64,000 bases of DNA. Origin: Aquabacterium sp. A3 (GTDB lineage: Bacteria; Pseudomonadota; Gammaproteobacteria; Burkholderiales; Burkholderiaceae_C). Below, piece by piece: positions 47,538 to 56,993 of the stretch (position 1 is its first letter; each line of letters opens with the position of its first letter). The notes beneath the pieces were generated by a model, which saw only the letters and a program-made list of their open reading frames with translations, was not told the origin of the DNA and searched no databases. Position numbers and translations under genes: made by a program. Location: assembly GCF_038069945.1 (NCBI RefSeq), contig NZ_JBBPEV010000001.1:1550001-1614000 (forward strand), read 5' to 3'.

Positions 47538-48809
47538 ATGTCTCACACACCACCCACCACAGCACTTCGCCCCGTGCACCACGCGGGCGTGATCGGCGGC
47601 GGCACCATGGGCGCCGGCATCGCCGTGGCCTTGCTGCAAGCCGGTTTGCGCGTCACCCTGGTCGAGCGTAACGACACCGCCCTGCACGCCGGCACCCAAC
47701 GCATCCAAAAGGTCTTCGACGGCATGGTGGCCAAGGGCCGTCTCAGCGACGAGGCCGCTCGCGACACCCTCAGTCGCCTGCAACCCAGCACCGCCATGCG
47801 CGACCTGGCCCCAGTGGACCTGGCCATCGAAGCCGTGTTTGAAGACATGGCCGTGAAGCTGGCCGTGTTCGCCGAGATGGACCGCCACTGCCAACCCGGC
47901 GCGATCCTGGCCACCAACACTTCGTACCTGGATGTCAACGAGATCGCTGGCGCGATCACCCGCCCGGCGGACGTGATCGGGCTGCATTTCTTCTCGCCCG
48001 CCCACGTGATGAAACTGCTGGAGGTGGTGACACCCCAGGCCGTGGCGCCCGATGTGGTGGCCACCGCGCTGGCGCTGGCGCAACGCCTGGGCAAGGTGGC
48101 GGTGTGCGCGGGGGTGTGCGATGGCTTCATCGGCAACCGCATCCTGGCCATCTACCGCACGGCAGCCGACCACATGGTCGAAGATGGCGCCAGCCCCTAC
48201 GAGATCGATGCCATGGCCCGCGAGTTTGGCTACCCCATGGGACCGTATGAAGTGAGCGACCTGGCCGGGGGCGACATCGGCTGGGCCACACGCAAACGCC
48301 GCGCCGCCACGCGGGACCCGCGCGCCCGCTATGTGCGCATCGCCGACCGCCTGTGCGAACAAGGCTGGTTCGGCCAGAAAACCGGGCGCGGCTGGTACCG
48401 CTACGCCCCGGGCAGCCGCCAGGGCACACCCTGCCCCGACGTGATGGCCATCATCGAGGCCGAGCGCGGCAGGGTGGGCATCACGCCCCGCCGCTTCAGC
48501 GATGAAGACATGCGCTGGCGCTACCTGTGCGCCATGGTCAATGAGGGCGTGCGTGTGGTGGACGAAGGCATCGCCCAACGCCCTGCGGACGTGGACCTGG
48601 TGATGTGCCATGGCTATGGCTTCCCCCAAGACCTGGGCGGCCCCATGGCCTGGGCCGATGCGCAAGGGCTGGACACCGTGCTGGCCCACATCCGCCGCTT
48701 TCATGAAGAAGACCGCGCGCGCGACCCGCTGTTCTGGCGCCCGGCCCCCTTGCTGGAACGCCTGGTGGCCGAAGGCCGCAGCCTGGCCTCACTCCACACC
48801 GCCGCCTGA
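47538..48809 (+). CDS. 3-hydroxyacyl-CoA dehydrogenase without hydratase domain
   Basis: The 423-residue protein carries an NAD-binding domain (AGVIGGGTMGAGIAVALLQAG, residues 16-36), then IEAVFEDMAVK, ATNTSYLDVNEIA, GLHFFSPAHVMKLLEVV and two C-terminal 3HCDH domains (CDGFIGNRIL; later GYGFPQDLGGPMAWADAQG). It oxidises a 3-hydroxyacyl-CoA to the 3-keto form in beta-oxidation. It resembles the dehydrogenase half of FadB/PimF, but the enoyl-CoA hydratase half is missing, so a hydratase must come from elsewhere. It is the first gene of the operon and lies divergent to the LysR regulator. Confidence 0.93.
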   Translation: MSHTPPTTALRPVHHAGVIGGGTMGAGIAVALLQAGLRVTLVERNDTALHAGTQRIQKVFDGMVAKGRLSDEAARDTLSRLQPSTAMRDLAPVDLAIEAVFEDMAVKLAVFAEMDRHCQPGAILATNTSYLDVNEIAGAITRPADVIGLHFFSPAHVMKLLEVVTPQAVAPDVVATALALAQRLGKVAVCAGVCDGFIGNRILAIYRTAADHMVEDGASPYEIDAMAREFGYPMGPYEVSDLAGGDIGWATRKRRAATRDPRARYVRIADRLCEQGWFGQKTGRGWYRYAPGSRQGTPCPDVMAIIEAERGRVGITPRRFSDEDMRWRYLCAMVNEGVRVVDEGIAQRPADVDLVMCHGYGFPQDLGGPMAWADAQGLDTVLAHIRRFHEEDRARDPLFWRPAPLLERLVAEGRSLASLHTAA

Positions 48810-48831
48810 CACCCCAAACTGAACACCCACC

Positions 48832-50028
48832 ATGCGCCAAGCCGTCATCGTTGCCACCGCCCGCACGCCGCTGACCAAATCCCACCGGGGCGAGCTGAAC
48901 ATCACCCCCGGGCCCACGCTGGCCGCGATGGCCGTGAAGGCCGCCGTGCAACGCGCCGGCATCGAGCCCGATCGCATTGAAGACTGCATCCTGGGGTGTG
49001 GCTACCCTGAGGGCATCACCGGCCGCAACATCGCCCGGCAAAGCATCATCCGCAGCGAGCTGCCCCTGAGCATCGCGGGCGCCACGGTCAATCGCTTCTG
49101 CGCCTCGGGCCTGCAGGCCATCGCGATGGCGGCCAGCCGCATCGTGGTGGATGGCGCGCCGGCCATGATCGCCGGCGGCATCGAGAGCATCTCGGGCATC
49201 CGCACGCGCGAAGACGGCAACAGCGGCATGGACCCATGGATCGTCGAGCACAAGCCGGCCCTGTACATGGCCATGATCGAAACGGCCGACATCGTGGCGC
49301 AGCGATACGGCATCAGCCGCGAGGCCCAAGACCGCTTCTCGGTGGAGAGCCAGCGCAAGACCGCCGAGGCCCAGGCCGCCGGGCGCTACCGCGACGAGAT
49401 CGTCCCCATCACCACCACCATGGCGGTGCAGGACAAGGCCAGCCAAGAGATCACCCACCACACGGCCACCATCGACCACGACACCTGCAACCGACCGGGC
49501 ACTACCTACGAGGCCCTGGCCAAGCTGGCGCCCGTGCGCGGGCCTGACCAGTTCATCACCGCCGGCAACGCCTCGCAGTTGAGCGACGGCGCCTCGGCCT
49601 GCGTGCTGATGGAGCGTGCCGAGGCCGAGCGCCTGGGCCTGCAGCCGCTGGGCGCCTTCAGGGGCATGGCCCTGGCCGGTTGCGAGCCCGATGAAATGGG
49701 CATCGGGCCGGTGTTCGCGGTGCCCAAGCTGCTGGCGCGACACGGCCTGACGGTGGACGACATCGACCTGTGGGAACTCAACGAAGCCTTCGCCTCGCAA
49801 AGCATCTACTGCCAGCAGCGGCTGGGCATCCCGGATGAGCGCCTGAACGTGAACGGCGGTGCGATTTCGATCGGCCACCCCTTTGGCATGACCGGCGCCC
49901 GCCTGGTGGGCACCGTGCTGCTGGAAGGCCGCCGACGCAAGGCGCAGAACCCCAAGGTGAAGTGGGCCGTGGTGACCATGTGCATTGCCGGCGGCATGGG
50001 CGCCGCGGGCCTGTTCGAGATTTTCTGA
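48832..50028 (+). CDS. Acetyl-CoA acyltransferase (thiolase), PimB-like
   Basis: A 398-residue thiolase with the active-site Cys in [11 protein letters not shown] (about residue 88), the His motif in [18 protein letters not shown] and the second Cys in [10 protein letters not shown] near the C-terminus. It would cleave a 3-ketoacyl-CoA into acetyl-CoA and a chain two carbons shorter. Within this operon the likely substrate is 3-keto-pimeloyl-CoA giving glutaryl-CoA, by analogy with PimB; that is inferred from neighbours. Confidence 0.93.
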   Translation: MRQAVIVATARTPLTKSHRGELNITPGPTLAAMAVKAAVQRAGIEPDRIEDCILGCGYPEGITGRNIARQSIIRSELPLSIAGATVNRFCASGLQAIAMAASRIVVDGAPAMIAGGIESISGIRTREDGNSGMDPWIVEHKPALYMAMIETADIVAQRYGISREAQDRFSVESQRKTAEAQAAGRYRDEIVPITTTMAVQDKASQEITHHTATIDHDTCNRPGTTYEALAKLAPVRGPDQFITAGNASQLSDGASACVLMERAEAERLGLQPLGAFRGMALAGCEPDEMGIGPVFAVPKLLARHGLTVDDIDLWELNEAFASQSIYCQQRLGIPDERLNVNGGAISIGHPFGMTGARLVGTVLLEGRRRKAQNPKVKWAVVTMCIAGGMGAAGLFEIF

Positions 50029-50043
50029 CCGCGAGGCCCCGCC

Positions 50044-51276
50044 ATGGACTTGAGCTTCACCCCCGACGAACAGGCCTTCAAAGACGAGGTGCGGCACTTT
50101 GTGCAGCACGAGGTGCCCGCCGCCCTGCGCGCCAAGGTGCGCGATGGCCAGCACCTGAGCAAGGCCGAACACGAGCAATGGCATGCGCTGCTGCACCAGC
50201 GCGGCTGGCTGGCCAGCCACTGGCCGCGCGAATGGGGTGGCCCCGGATGGACGCCCGTGCAACGGTTCATCTTCGACCACGAATGCGCCCTGGCCTACTG
50301 CCCCCGCACCGTGCCCTTTGGCGTGAACATGCTGGGCCCCGTGCTCATCAAGTACGGCACCGAGGCGCAAAAGCGCCACTGGCTGCCGCGCATCCTCAAC
50401 GGCGACGACTGGTGGTGCCAGGGCTACTCCGAGCCCGGCGCCGGCTCGGACCTCGCCGCCGTCAAAACCACGGCCGTCAAGGACGCCTCGGGCGAGTTCT
50501 ACGTGGTCAGTGGCCAGAAAACCTGGACCACCCTGGGCCACCACGCCAACATGATCTTCTGCCTGGTGCGCACCAACCGCGAGGCCAAGAAGCAAGAAGG
50601 CATCAGCTTCCTGCTGATCGACATGCGCAGCCCCGGCGTGGAGGTGCGCCCCATCATCACGCTGGATGGCGCCCACGAGGTCAACGAGGTGTTCTTCACC
50701 GATGTGAAGGTGCCGGTGGCCAACCTGGTGGGCACCGAGCACCAGGGCTGGACCTGCGCCAAGTTCCTGCTCACGTACGAGCGCACCAACATCGCGGGCG
50801 TGGGCTTCTCGGTGGCGGCGCTGGCCCGCGTCAAGGCCGTGGCCAGCCGCGTGATGAAGGGCGGGCGCCCCTTGCTGGACGACCCCTTGTTTGCCGCCCG
50901 CCTGGCCCGCATCGAGATCGATCTGCGCAACATGCAGACCACCAACCTGCGCGTGATCGCGGCGGCGGCCGATGGCGGCGCCCCCGGCGCCGAAAGCTCG
51001 ATGCTGAAGATCAAGGGCACCGAAATCAGGCAGGAACTCAGCGCCCTGCTGCGCCGCGCCCTGGGGCCGCAGGCCATGGCCTTGTGGCAGCACGGCGCCG
51101 AGGAATCCGGCCCCGACACAGGGGGGCGCCCTGGGGCAAATCCCATGGAGCGCGGCACGCCACCTGAAGCAGACTTCGCTGCCCAGCAATACTTCAACAA
51201 CCGCAAGCTGTCGATCTTCGGGGGCTCCAACGAAGTCCAGAAGAACATCATTGCCAAGCTGATCCTGGGGTTGTAA
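50044..51276 (+). CDS. Acyl-CoA dehydrogenase, PimC-like large subunit
   Basis: The 410-residue protein has the acyl-CoA dehydrogenase layout: MDLSFTPDEQAFKDEVRHFV at the start, WWCQGYSEPGAGSDLAAVKTTA, SGQKTWTTLGHHANMIFCLVRTN, RPIITLDGAHEVNEVFFTDV and the C-terminal SIFGGSNEVQKNIIAKLILGL. It closely follows the pattern of the PimC large subunit of pimeloyl-CoA dehydrogenase from Rhodopseudomonas as I recall it. It starts 15 bases after the thiolase and ten bases before the small-subunit-like gene; the two probably form a heteromer. Confidence 0.92.
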   Translation: MDLSFTPDEQAFKDEVRHFVQHEVPAALRAKVRDGQHLSKAEHEQWHALLHQRGWLASHWPREWGGPGWTPVQRFIFDHECALAYCPRTVPFGVNMLGPVLIKYGTEAQKRHWLPRILNGDDWWCQGYSEPGAGSDLAAVKTTAVKDASGEFYVVSGQKTWTTLGHHANMIFCLVRTNREAKKQEGISFLLIDMRSPGVEVRPIITLDGAHEVNEVFFTDVKVPVANLVGTEHQGWTCAKFLLTYERTNIAGVGFSVAALARVKAVASRVMKGGRPLLDDPLFAARLARIEIDLRNMQTTNLRVIAAAADGGAPGAESSMLKIKGTEIRQELSALLRRALGPQAMALWQHGAEESGPDTGGRPGANPMERGTPPEADFAAQQYFNNRKLSIFGGSNEVQKNIIAKLILGL

Positions 51277-51286
51277 GGACCACGCG

Positions 51287-52447
51287 ATGAATTTCACCCA
51301 CACCGACAACCGGCGCATGCTCAGCGACACGCTGGGCCGCTTCATCGCCAACCGGTACGACATCGACACGCGGCACAAGATCTCTCAAAGCCCGCAGGGC
51401 TACAGCCCCAACCGCTGGCAATCGTTCGCCGACCTGGGCGCCATCGCCGCCCTGCTGCCCGAGGCCCACGGCGGCCTGGGCGGCACAGGGCAAGACATTG
51501 CCGTGGTGTTCGAAGCGCTGGGCCGTGGCCTGGTGCTGGAGCCCTTCTTGCCCACTGCCGTGCTGGCCGGCAGCGCCCTGGCCCACGCCGGCAACGCCGA
51601 ACAACAGGCCTTGCTGGCCAACGTGGCCGACGGCACCCTGATCATGAGCCTGGCGCACGAAGAGCCTCAGTCGCATTACGACCTGACGCAGGTGCGCACC
51701 CAGGCCACGCGCGAAGGCGCCCACTGGGTGCTGCAGGGCCGCAAGACCATGGTGCCCCTGGCCCACCAGTCTGAATTGCTGGTGGTGTCGGCCCGCACCG
51801 CTGGCGAGCCTGGTGATGCGCATGGGGTGTCGCTGTTCGTGTTGCCCGTGGACACCCCTGGCGTGCGCGTGCGGCCCTACCCCACCGCCGATGGCGCCCG
51901 CGTGGCCGATGTGGCCCTGCACGGCGCCGTGCTGCCTGACCACGCCCTGCTGGGCCCGCTGCACGAAGGCCTGCCCGCGCTGGCGCACGCGGTGGGCCGC
52001 GGCGTGCTGGCCTTGTGCGCCGAGGCCCTGGGCGCGATGGACGTCGTGAAAGCCCAGACCGTGGCCTACCTGCAAACGCGTCAGCAGTTTGGCAAGCCGA
52101 TCGGCAGCTTCCAGGCCCTGCAGCACCGCATGGCCGCGCTGTTGCTGGAGATCGAGCAAGCCCGCTCGGCGGTGATCAACGCCGCCTGCGCCCTGGACGA
52201 GGCCGACGACCCCATCGCCCGCGACTGCGCGTTGTCGGCGGCCAAGATGACCATGGGCCGCGTGGGCACGCTGGTGGCCGAAGAGTGCATCCAGCTGCAC
52301 GGCGGCATCGGCATGACCTGGGAGCTGCCCCTGGCCCACTACGCCAAACGCCTGATCGCCATCGACCACCAACTGGGCGATGAAGACCACCACCTGGCGC
52401 GGTTCATCGCCTTGAGCCGCCTCGCCAACGACCCTGGGCACCCATGA
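51287..52447 (+). CDS. Acyl-CoA dehydrogenase, PimD-like small subunit
   Basis: The 386-residue protein is a more divergent acyl-CoA dehydrogenase: [73 protein letters not shown] and [25 protein letters not shown]. The C-terminal [10 protein letters not shown] region is typical of subunits that bind FAD but may lack the catalytic base. Paired with the preceding gene it fits the PimCD-type pimeloyl-CoA dehydrogenase. It overlaps the glutaryl-CoA dehydrogenase start as ATGA. Confidence 0.9.
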   Translation: MNFTHTDNRRMLSDTLGRFIANRYDIDTRHKISQSPQGYSPNRWQSFADLGAIAALLPEAHGGLGGTGQDIAVVFEALGRGLVLEPFLPTAVLAGSALAHAGNAEQQALLANVADGTLIMSLAHEEPQSHYDLTQVRTQATREGAHWVLQGRKTMVPLAHQSELLVVSARTAGEPGDAHGVSLFVLPVDTPGVRVRPYPTADGARVADVALHGAVLPDHALLGPLHEGLPALAHAVGRGVLALCAEALGAMDVVKAQTVAYLQTRQQFGKPIGSFQALQHRMAALLLEIEQARSAVINAACALDEADDPIARDCALSAAKMTMGRVGTLVAEECIQLHGGIGMTWELPLAHYAKRLIAIDHQLGDEDHHLARFIALSRLANDPGHP

Positions 52448-53631
52448 GCAAAGCCACCTTCCACTGGGCCGATCCCCTGCTGCTGGACGACCAGCTGAGC
52501 TCTGAAGAGCGCCAGGTGCGCGACGCGGCGCAAGCCTACGCGCAAGACCAACTGCTGCCCCGCGTGACGCAGGCCTTCAGGCACGAGCACACCGACCCGG
52601 CCATCTTCAGAGAGATGGGCGCGCTGGGCCTGCTGGGCGCCACCATCCCGGCCGAGTACGGCGGTGCGGGGCTGAACTACGTGAGCTACGGGCTGATCGC
52701 CCGCGAGGTGGAGCGCGTGGACAGCGGCTACCGCTCGATGATGAGCGTGCAGTCGTCGCTGGTGATGCTGCCCATCTACGAGTTTGGCAATGAGGCCACG
52801 CGGCAAAAGTACCTGCCCAAGCTGGCCACGGGCGAGTTCATTGGCTGCTTTGGGCTGACGGAGCCCAACCACGGCTCTGACCCGGCCAGCATGCTGACGC
52901 GCGCCACCAAGGTGGACGGCGGCTACACGCTGCGCGGCAGCAAGATGTGGATCAGCAACTCACCGATTGCGGATGTGTTCGTGGTGTGGGCGCAGTGCGA
53001 GGAAGATGGCAAGGACCAGATCCGGGGCTTTGTGCTGGAGAAGGGCTGGAAGGGCCTGAGCGCACCGGCCATCCACGGCAAGGTGGGGCTGCGCGCCAGC
53101 ATCACGGGCGAGATCGTGATGGACGATGTGTTTGTGCCGGAAGAGAACGCGTTTCCCACGGTGCGGGGGCTGAAGGGGCCGTTCACGTGCCTGAACAGCG
53201 CGCGCTATGGGATTTCTTGGGGCGCGATGGGCGCGGCCGAGGATTGCTGGTTCAGGGCGCGGCAGTATGTGCTGGACCGTCATCAGTTTGGGCGGCCGCT
53301 GGCGGCCAATCAGCTGGTGCAGAAGAAGCTGGCCGACATGCAGACCGAGATCGCGCTGGGCCTGCAGGGCAGCTTGCGGCTGGGGCGCTTGAAGGACGAG
53401 GGCAAGGCGGCGGTGGAGATCACGTCGATCATGAAGCGCAACAACTGCGGCAAGGCGCTGGACATTGCCCGCCTGGCGCGCGACATGATGGGCGGCAACG
53501 GCATCAGCGACGAGTTTGGCGTGGCCCGCCACCTGGTGAACCTGGAGGTGGTGAATACCTACGAAGGCACGCATGACGTGCATGCCTTGATCCTGGGGCG
53601 GGCGCAGACGGGGATTCAGGCGTTCTTCTGA
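52444..53631 (+). CDS. gcdH: Glutaryl-CoA dehydrogenase (decarboxylating)
   Basis: GcdH oxidises and decarboxylates glutaryl-CoA to crotonyl-CoA and CO2 using FAD. The 395-residue protein shows the specific features of this family: [57 protein letters not shown], and the catalytic base glutamate in [22 protein letters not shown]. Its place at the end of the operon, after Pim-like enzymes that would yield glutaryl-CoA, makes the whole set a route for odd-chain dicarboxylates such as pimelate. No transport or CoA-ligase gene is nearby. Confidence 0.95.
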   Translation: MSKATFHWADPLLLDDQLSSEERQVRDAAQAYAQDQLLPRVTQAFRHEHTDPAIFREMGALGLLGATIPAEYGGAGLNYVSYGLIAREVERVDSGYRSMMSVQSSLVMLPIYEFGNEATRQKYLPKLATGEFIGCFGLTEPNHGSDPASMLTRATKVDGGYTLRGSKMWISNSPIADVFVVWAQCEEDGKDQIRGFVLEKGWKGLSAPAIHGKVGLRASITGEIVMDDVFVPEENAFPTVRGLKGPFTCLNSARYGISWGAMGAAEDCWFRARQYVLDRHQFGRPLAANQLVQKKLADMQTEIALGLQGSLRLGRLKDEGKAAVEITSIMKRNNCGKALDIARLARDMMGGNGISDEFGVARHLVNLEVVNTYEGTHDVHALILGRAQTGIQAFF

Positions 53632-53654
53632 ACGCTTTTGGGTGCCGCGCGCCC

Positions 53655-53885
53655 AGGCCCACCCCCCGGCCCGCCCGGCTTGACGATGCCGGTCCCGCTC
53701 CGTGAGCGGGACTGCCCGGCGATGCTCTCAGGCCGGTGGTGCCGAGGAACTCGCTACGCGGCCTCCAGCCGCTGCGCTCAAACATCCTCGGCAAGTTTGA
53801 TGGACGAAGCGCGCTGCGCGCGCCCACCGACCTGCTGCGCTTCTCGGCGCCATCGACGGCGCCGGGCGGGCCGGGGGGTGGGCCT
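53655..53885. repeat. 231-bp structured element with perfect 25-bp inverted ends
   Basis: Positions 53655-53679 and 53861-53885 are exact reverse complements (25 of 25). Inside are further perfect inverted repeats: 53692-53700 with 53704-53712 (9-bp stem, CGT loop), 53741-53748 with 53785-53792 (8 bp) enclosing 53758-53762 with 53768-53772 (5 bp), 53806-53812 with 53837-53843 (7 bp), and 53846-53851 with 53858-53863 (GGCGCC hairpin). It is GC-rich, non-coding, and occupies most of the gap between gcdH and the KAP gene. It could be a MITE-like or REP-like element or a structured RNA; I cannot name the family. Confidence 0.75.
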
Positions 53886-53968
53886 ACAGGTTCGTAGCTT
53901 GCGTCAGATTATTTGCGACGTAAGGCAAGATATCCTGAGAACCATCAACGAAGCCACGAGGAGTCATG

Positions 53969-55369
53969 ATGAAGTACAGAGGTAGCGAAATTGAAGTGCC
54001 GGATGACGACATTTATAAAAACGATGCGCTGCAAAGAAGGCCGGTCGTTGAATTCATTTCCAGCTTTTTGCTTGATCTAGATGGTCCGTTCGTACTTGCT
54101 ATCGACGCGCCATGGGGCACAGGCAAGACCACCTTGATTCGGATGCTGCAAGCAAAACTCAAAAACGAGGGCGCCACGAACATCTACTTCAACGCATGGA
54201 AGGTGGACTACGTGACAGATCCACTTGTCGCACTCGTGGCAGCAATTGACAAAGTCGCTCCGAAAGATGCGAATACCATGGACAAGTTCAGGGGGCACAT
54301 GAACACGGTGAAAAAACTCACCACTTCGGTAGCCAAACACGGCGTCATAGCGGCCGCAAAAGCTGCCACCTTGGGAATGCTAGATCTAGAAGATCCATTA
54401 GAAAGCATCGCTTCGGATTTCACTGGCGACGTAACAAAAAATATCGTCGACTCCTTCCAAAAGGAGAATGAATCTCTTGAAAAATTACGGCAGGAGCTTT
54501 CAGAAGCCATATCAGAATGCAGCACAGAGAAGCAAGGAAAACCAATTTACTTTTTTATAGACGAATTAGACAGGTGCCGCCCATCATTTGCCATAGAAAC
54601 CCTGGAGCGAATAAAGCACCTATTCGACACAAGAAACCTTGTCTTCATTCTATCAATCGACAAAAGACAACTGCAATCATCTGTTGCCTCAATATATGGA
54701 GAAGGAATTGACTCCCAAGAATACCTCAGGAGATTCTTCGATATGGAGTTCAGTCTCCCCCCAGCGCCCCAAAAGCAATTTATTAGGGCGCAGATGAATT
54801 CCCTTGAAATAAATACATACCTGGAAGGCCGAAAGAACTCCCAACAAACTCGAGATGATGACGACCAATTAGTCTCCGCCCTAGCGGAACTCGCGACCAC
54901 ATTCAACATCTCCCTACGCACACTTGAGCGAGTAATTAGCAGAATAGCACTGGTCTGCCACCAAACCCCCAATACACAATTTCTAGACCCAATCCTCGCC
55001 GCCTTCTTAGTGATATTGCGAACCCATAACATCGACGTGTTCAACGACCTTGCAAGCGGACACATCGAGCCTAGAGGCGCCATGGAGTACGTTCAAAATC
55101 AAAGAGGGGGGAAGTCATTTAGAGAAAGCAGGCTAGGCCTAATAATAGAAGCCTACTTAATAAAGGGAGACAGCGACCAAGAGCGAAGAACACGAACGAT
55201 TGAAGGACTAAAAAACGCAACCAACACCACAAGCCACACCGGAACTCACGCACGTGATTTACTCAGCATGCTGGAACATACCCCACCTCACGCGTTCCAT
55301 CGCTTCGATTTTAATATATCAACACTGATCAGCAAGGTTGACCTGACGCACTCATTGACAGCAAACTAG
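53969..55369 (+). CDS. KAP-family P-loop NTPase, solitary
   Basis: The 466-residue protein is a KAP NTPase: Walker A in IDAPWGTGKTTLIRML (about residues 44-59), the family-typical FNAWKVDY soon after, Walker B in YFFIDELDRCRPSFAIETLE (about 193), and FILSIDKRQLQSSVASIYGEG followed by YLRRFFDMEFSLP. Only a weakly hydrophobic Ala-rich helix lies between Walker A and B, so membrane insertion is doubtful. The second of two adjacent ATGs is chosen because GAGGAG is five bases before it. The gene is AT-rich and its codon use differs sharply from its neighbours, indicating transfer. Some KAP proteins act in phage exclusion; the role here is unknown. Confidence 0.88.
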   Translation: MKYRGSEIEVPDDDIYKNDALQRRPVVEFISSFLLDLDGPFVLAIDAPWGTGKTTLIRMLQAKLKNEGATNIYFNAWKVDYVTDPLVALVAAIDKVAPKDANTMDKFRGHMNTVKKLTTSVAKHGVIAAAKAATLGMLDLEDPLESIASDFTGDVTKNIVDSFQKENESLEKLRQELSEAISECSTEKQGKPIYFFIDELDRCRPSFAIETLERIKHLFDTRNLVFILSIDKRQLQSSVASIYGEGIDSQEYLRRFFDMEFSLPPAPQKQFIRAQMNSLEINTYLEGRKNSQQTRDDDDQLVSALAELATTFNISLRTLERVISRIALVCHQTPNTQFLDPILAAFLVILRTHNIDVFNDLASGHIEPRGAMEYVQNQRGGKSFRESRLGLIIEAYLIKGDSDQERRTRTIEGLKNATNTTSHTGTHARDLLSMLEHTPPHAFHRFDFNISTLISKVDLTHSLTAN

Positions 55370-55758
55370 CCAATCACTCACCCACCTTCCAAAATTGAGC
55401 ATTTGATTAGCGAATTTAAAATTTCGAATTGGCGTATGTGCGATGCAGCGCATCTTATAAGTCAAAAACGGAGAATGCAATGGCTGCCGCCAACGCAATC
55501 ATCTTCGGCATACAGTGCGCTTCATATACAAGCCCCCACTTTTCGACAGGCCACCTTTCCGTCCGAAATCAGTTCTTGCTTTAGTAACAATTGCTGGGAA
55601 CGGCTTGCCCGCGACCAGCTACACCCCGAGTGGGTAACACACACAAAACATCGCTGGGAAAAAATACGTCACCACACAGCCCCGCCGGGCGCGGGGGACA
55701 TGAGCGGCGTGGGGTGCCCGGTGGGGCTGTGGCGCTCAGACCGAAGCTGTGTAGCCCG
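55370..55758. other. Gene-free AT-rich tail of the KAP island
   Basis: The first 200 bases keep the low GC content of the KAP gene and hold no frame with a plausible start and composition. The last 80 bases return to high GC and contain a 16-bp inverted repeat. I see no RNA gene or attachment site. Confidence 0.5.
55675..55731. repeat. 16-bp inverted repeat, possible terminator or element end
   Basis: CACAGCCCCGCCGGGC at 55675-55690 pairs with GCCCGGTGGGGCTGTG at 55716-55731, 15 of 16 bases, with a 25-base loop. There is no T-run on either side, so an intrinsic terminator is uncertain. It marks the return from AT-rich to GC-rich sequence, just before the stop of the TetR gene. Confidence 0.5.
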
Positions 55759-56301
55759 TCACAACTTGCCATTGCCCGCCAGCCACTGCACCACCTTGTC
55801 AAACTGCTGCGAGGTATGCGGGTGAGACAACAAGCCCTCGACCACATAGGTGCCCACCGTCGCCATCACAGACGCCTTCGTGCGCGACATGCCCTTGGAC
55901 ACCATTTGCTGCACCAGCATCGCGTCCAGCATCTCGTGAAAGCGGTCGTGCCACTCGCGCACCGTCTCTGAGCGATCCAGGCGCGAATGCACCGTCGAGA
56001 TCAGCTTGCTGGCCTGCTGAAACTCGCCCAGCAGCCAACGCAGCTGAACGCCCAAAGACTGTTCTTGCATGCCTGCCACTTGCAGCAAGGCCTTGTTGAC
56101 CAGACGGTCCAGCGTGGCCACCAGCAGGTCGTCCTTGCTGGCAAAGTACCAGTACAGCGTGTTGGGCGCCACGCCAGCAGCCTTCGCCACCGCCGCCATC
56201 GACGTGGCCTCGTAGCCGTCGGCCAAAAACAGCGCGCAGGCGGCTTCCTCGATCTGCTCACGCTTCACTTCAGCATCGACATCGCGCTTGTTTCGGGCCA
56301 T
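55759..56301 (-). CDS. TetR-family transcriptional repressor
   Basis: The protein (about 180 residues from MARNKRDVD) has a TetR N-terminal HTH: IEEAACALFLADGYEATSMAAVAKAAGVAPNTLYWYFASKDDLL. The C-terminal ligand domain ends LAGNGKL. In-frame ATGs at 56310, 56322 and 56334 are alternatives; the last two lie within or beside an operator palindrome, so a downstream start is preferred, though no start has a clear ribosome-binding site. It is divergent from a three-gene operon and two matching palindromes in the shared promoter region are good operator candidates. The ligand is probably linked to the operon's substrate and is unknown. Confidence 0.92.
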   Translation of the reverse strand: MARNKRDVDAEVKREQIEEAACALFLADGYEATSMAAVAKAAGVAPNTLYWYFASKDDLLVATLDRLVNKALLQVAGMQEQSLGVQLRWLLGEFQQASKLISTVHSRLDRSETVREWHDRFHEMLDAMLVQQMVSKGMSRTKASVMATVGTYVVEGLLSHPHTSQQFDKVVQWLAGNGKL

Positions 56302-56323
56302 GGGCGGCATCTTAAACGACATC

Positions 56324-56375
56324 TTGAATGCCATTCAACAAGTGCTATAGTCGCGGCGTGTTGAACGCCATTCAA
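56324..56375 (+). promoter_or_regulatory. TetR operators and promoter of the divergent operon
   Basis: Two near-identical palindromes: TTGAATGCCATTCAA (56324-56338, perfect around the central C) and TTGAACGCCATTCAA (56361-56375, one mismatch), centres 37 bases apart. Between and overlapping them is a rightward promoter, TTGAAT (56324-56329), 16-base spacer, TATAGT (56346-56351). The left operator covers the -35 and the right covers the early transcript, a layout that would repress both directions. Confidence 0.75.
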
Positions 56376-56379
56376 GATC

Positions 56380-56988
56380 ATGCACGCCGTCCGCCAACCC
56401 GTCACTGACCTGACCGAATCAGACCTCCGGGCCATGCGCTTCAAGGACCTCATGGCCTTGTTTGGCCGGCTGCCGGCGCCGTCCCTGCAGGACATGGATG
56501 GCGAGTTCGCCGCGCGCCTGCTGGCGCAGCCCAATGCCGTGGCCCAGGTCATCGGCCACCTGACGGTCAACAACCCGCTCATGCCGGGGCGCTGGCTGTG
56601 CAAGGCCTTCACGCCGGTGTCGGCTGATCGCGGTCAGGGCTACAACAGCTTCGCGCACCTGGGCCGCACGGTGCGGCGCTACCCCATGCAGACGCTGATC
56701 GCACCCTCTCGCTATGACGGGCGTCCGGCCTACACCCTGGTCTACGCGGCGTTTTCGTCCATGTGCGGCGCCATCCACATGGTGGATGAGGTGCGGCAGG
56801 TGGCGCCCGGGCTTTACCTCGGCATTGGCACTTGGGGCTTCACCGACGGACAACGCCAGGTGCCGCTGCCCTTTGTGCTGCGCGGCCCCATCGCCCCTTA
56901 TGCGGGGCACATCGGCCGTCGCAAGCAAGGCTTCAACATCCACCAAGAGATTCCCGCTTTAAGGCACACCGCAAGGCAGAAAGGCTGA
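56380..56988 (+). CDS. Conserved-looking protein of unknown function, first gene of TetR-controlled operon
   Basis: I do not recognise this 202-residue protein. It has no signal peptide or membrane segment. An N-terminal helical part (about residues 12-55) is followed by a beta-rich part with WLCKAFTPVSADRGQGYNSFAHLGRTVRRYPMQTLIAPSRYDGRPAYTLVY and YLGIGTWGFTDGQRQ, which looks like a single compact barrel or lipocalin-like domain. It starts five bases after the right-hand TetR operator and precedes an SDR gene by five bases, so it probably works on the same small molecule as the two oxidoreductases downstream. Confidence 0.8.
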   Translation: MHAVRQPVTDLTESDLRAMRFKDLMALFGRLPAPSLQDMDGEFAARLLAQPNAVAQVIGHLTVNNPLMPGRWLCKAFTPVSADRGQGYNSFAHLGRTVRRYPMQTLIAPSRYDGRPAYTLVYAAFSSMCGAIHMVDEVRQVAPGLYLGIGTWGFTDGQRQVPLPFVLRGPIAPYAGHIGRRKQGFNIHQEIPALRHTARQKG

Positions 56989-56993
56989 TCACC

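Noticed and set aside
48538..51378. 946-codon open frame on the minus strand across the dehydrogenase, thiolase and acyl-CoA dehydrogenase genes
   Set aside because: Antisense shadow of three well-supported genes; no domain resemblance and biased composition.
55403..55825. 140-codon plus-strand frame after the KAP gene
   Set aside because: No ribosome-binding site, composition changes halfway, and its end overlaps the TetR gene; no domain features.
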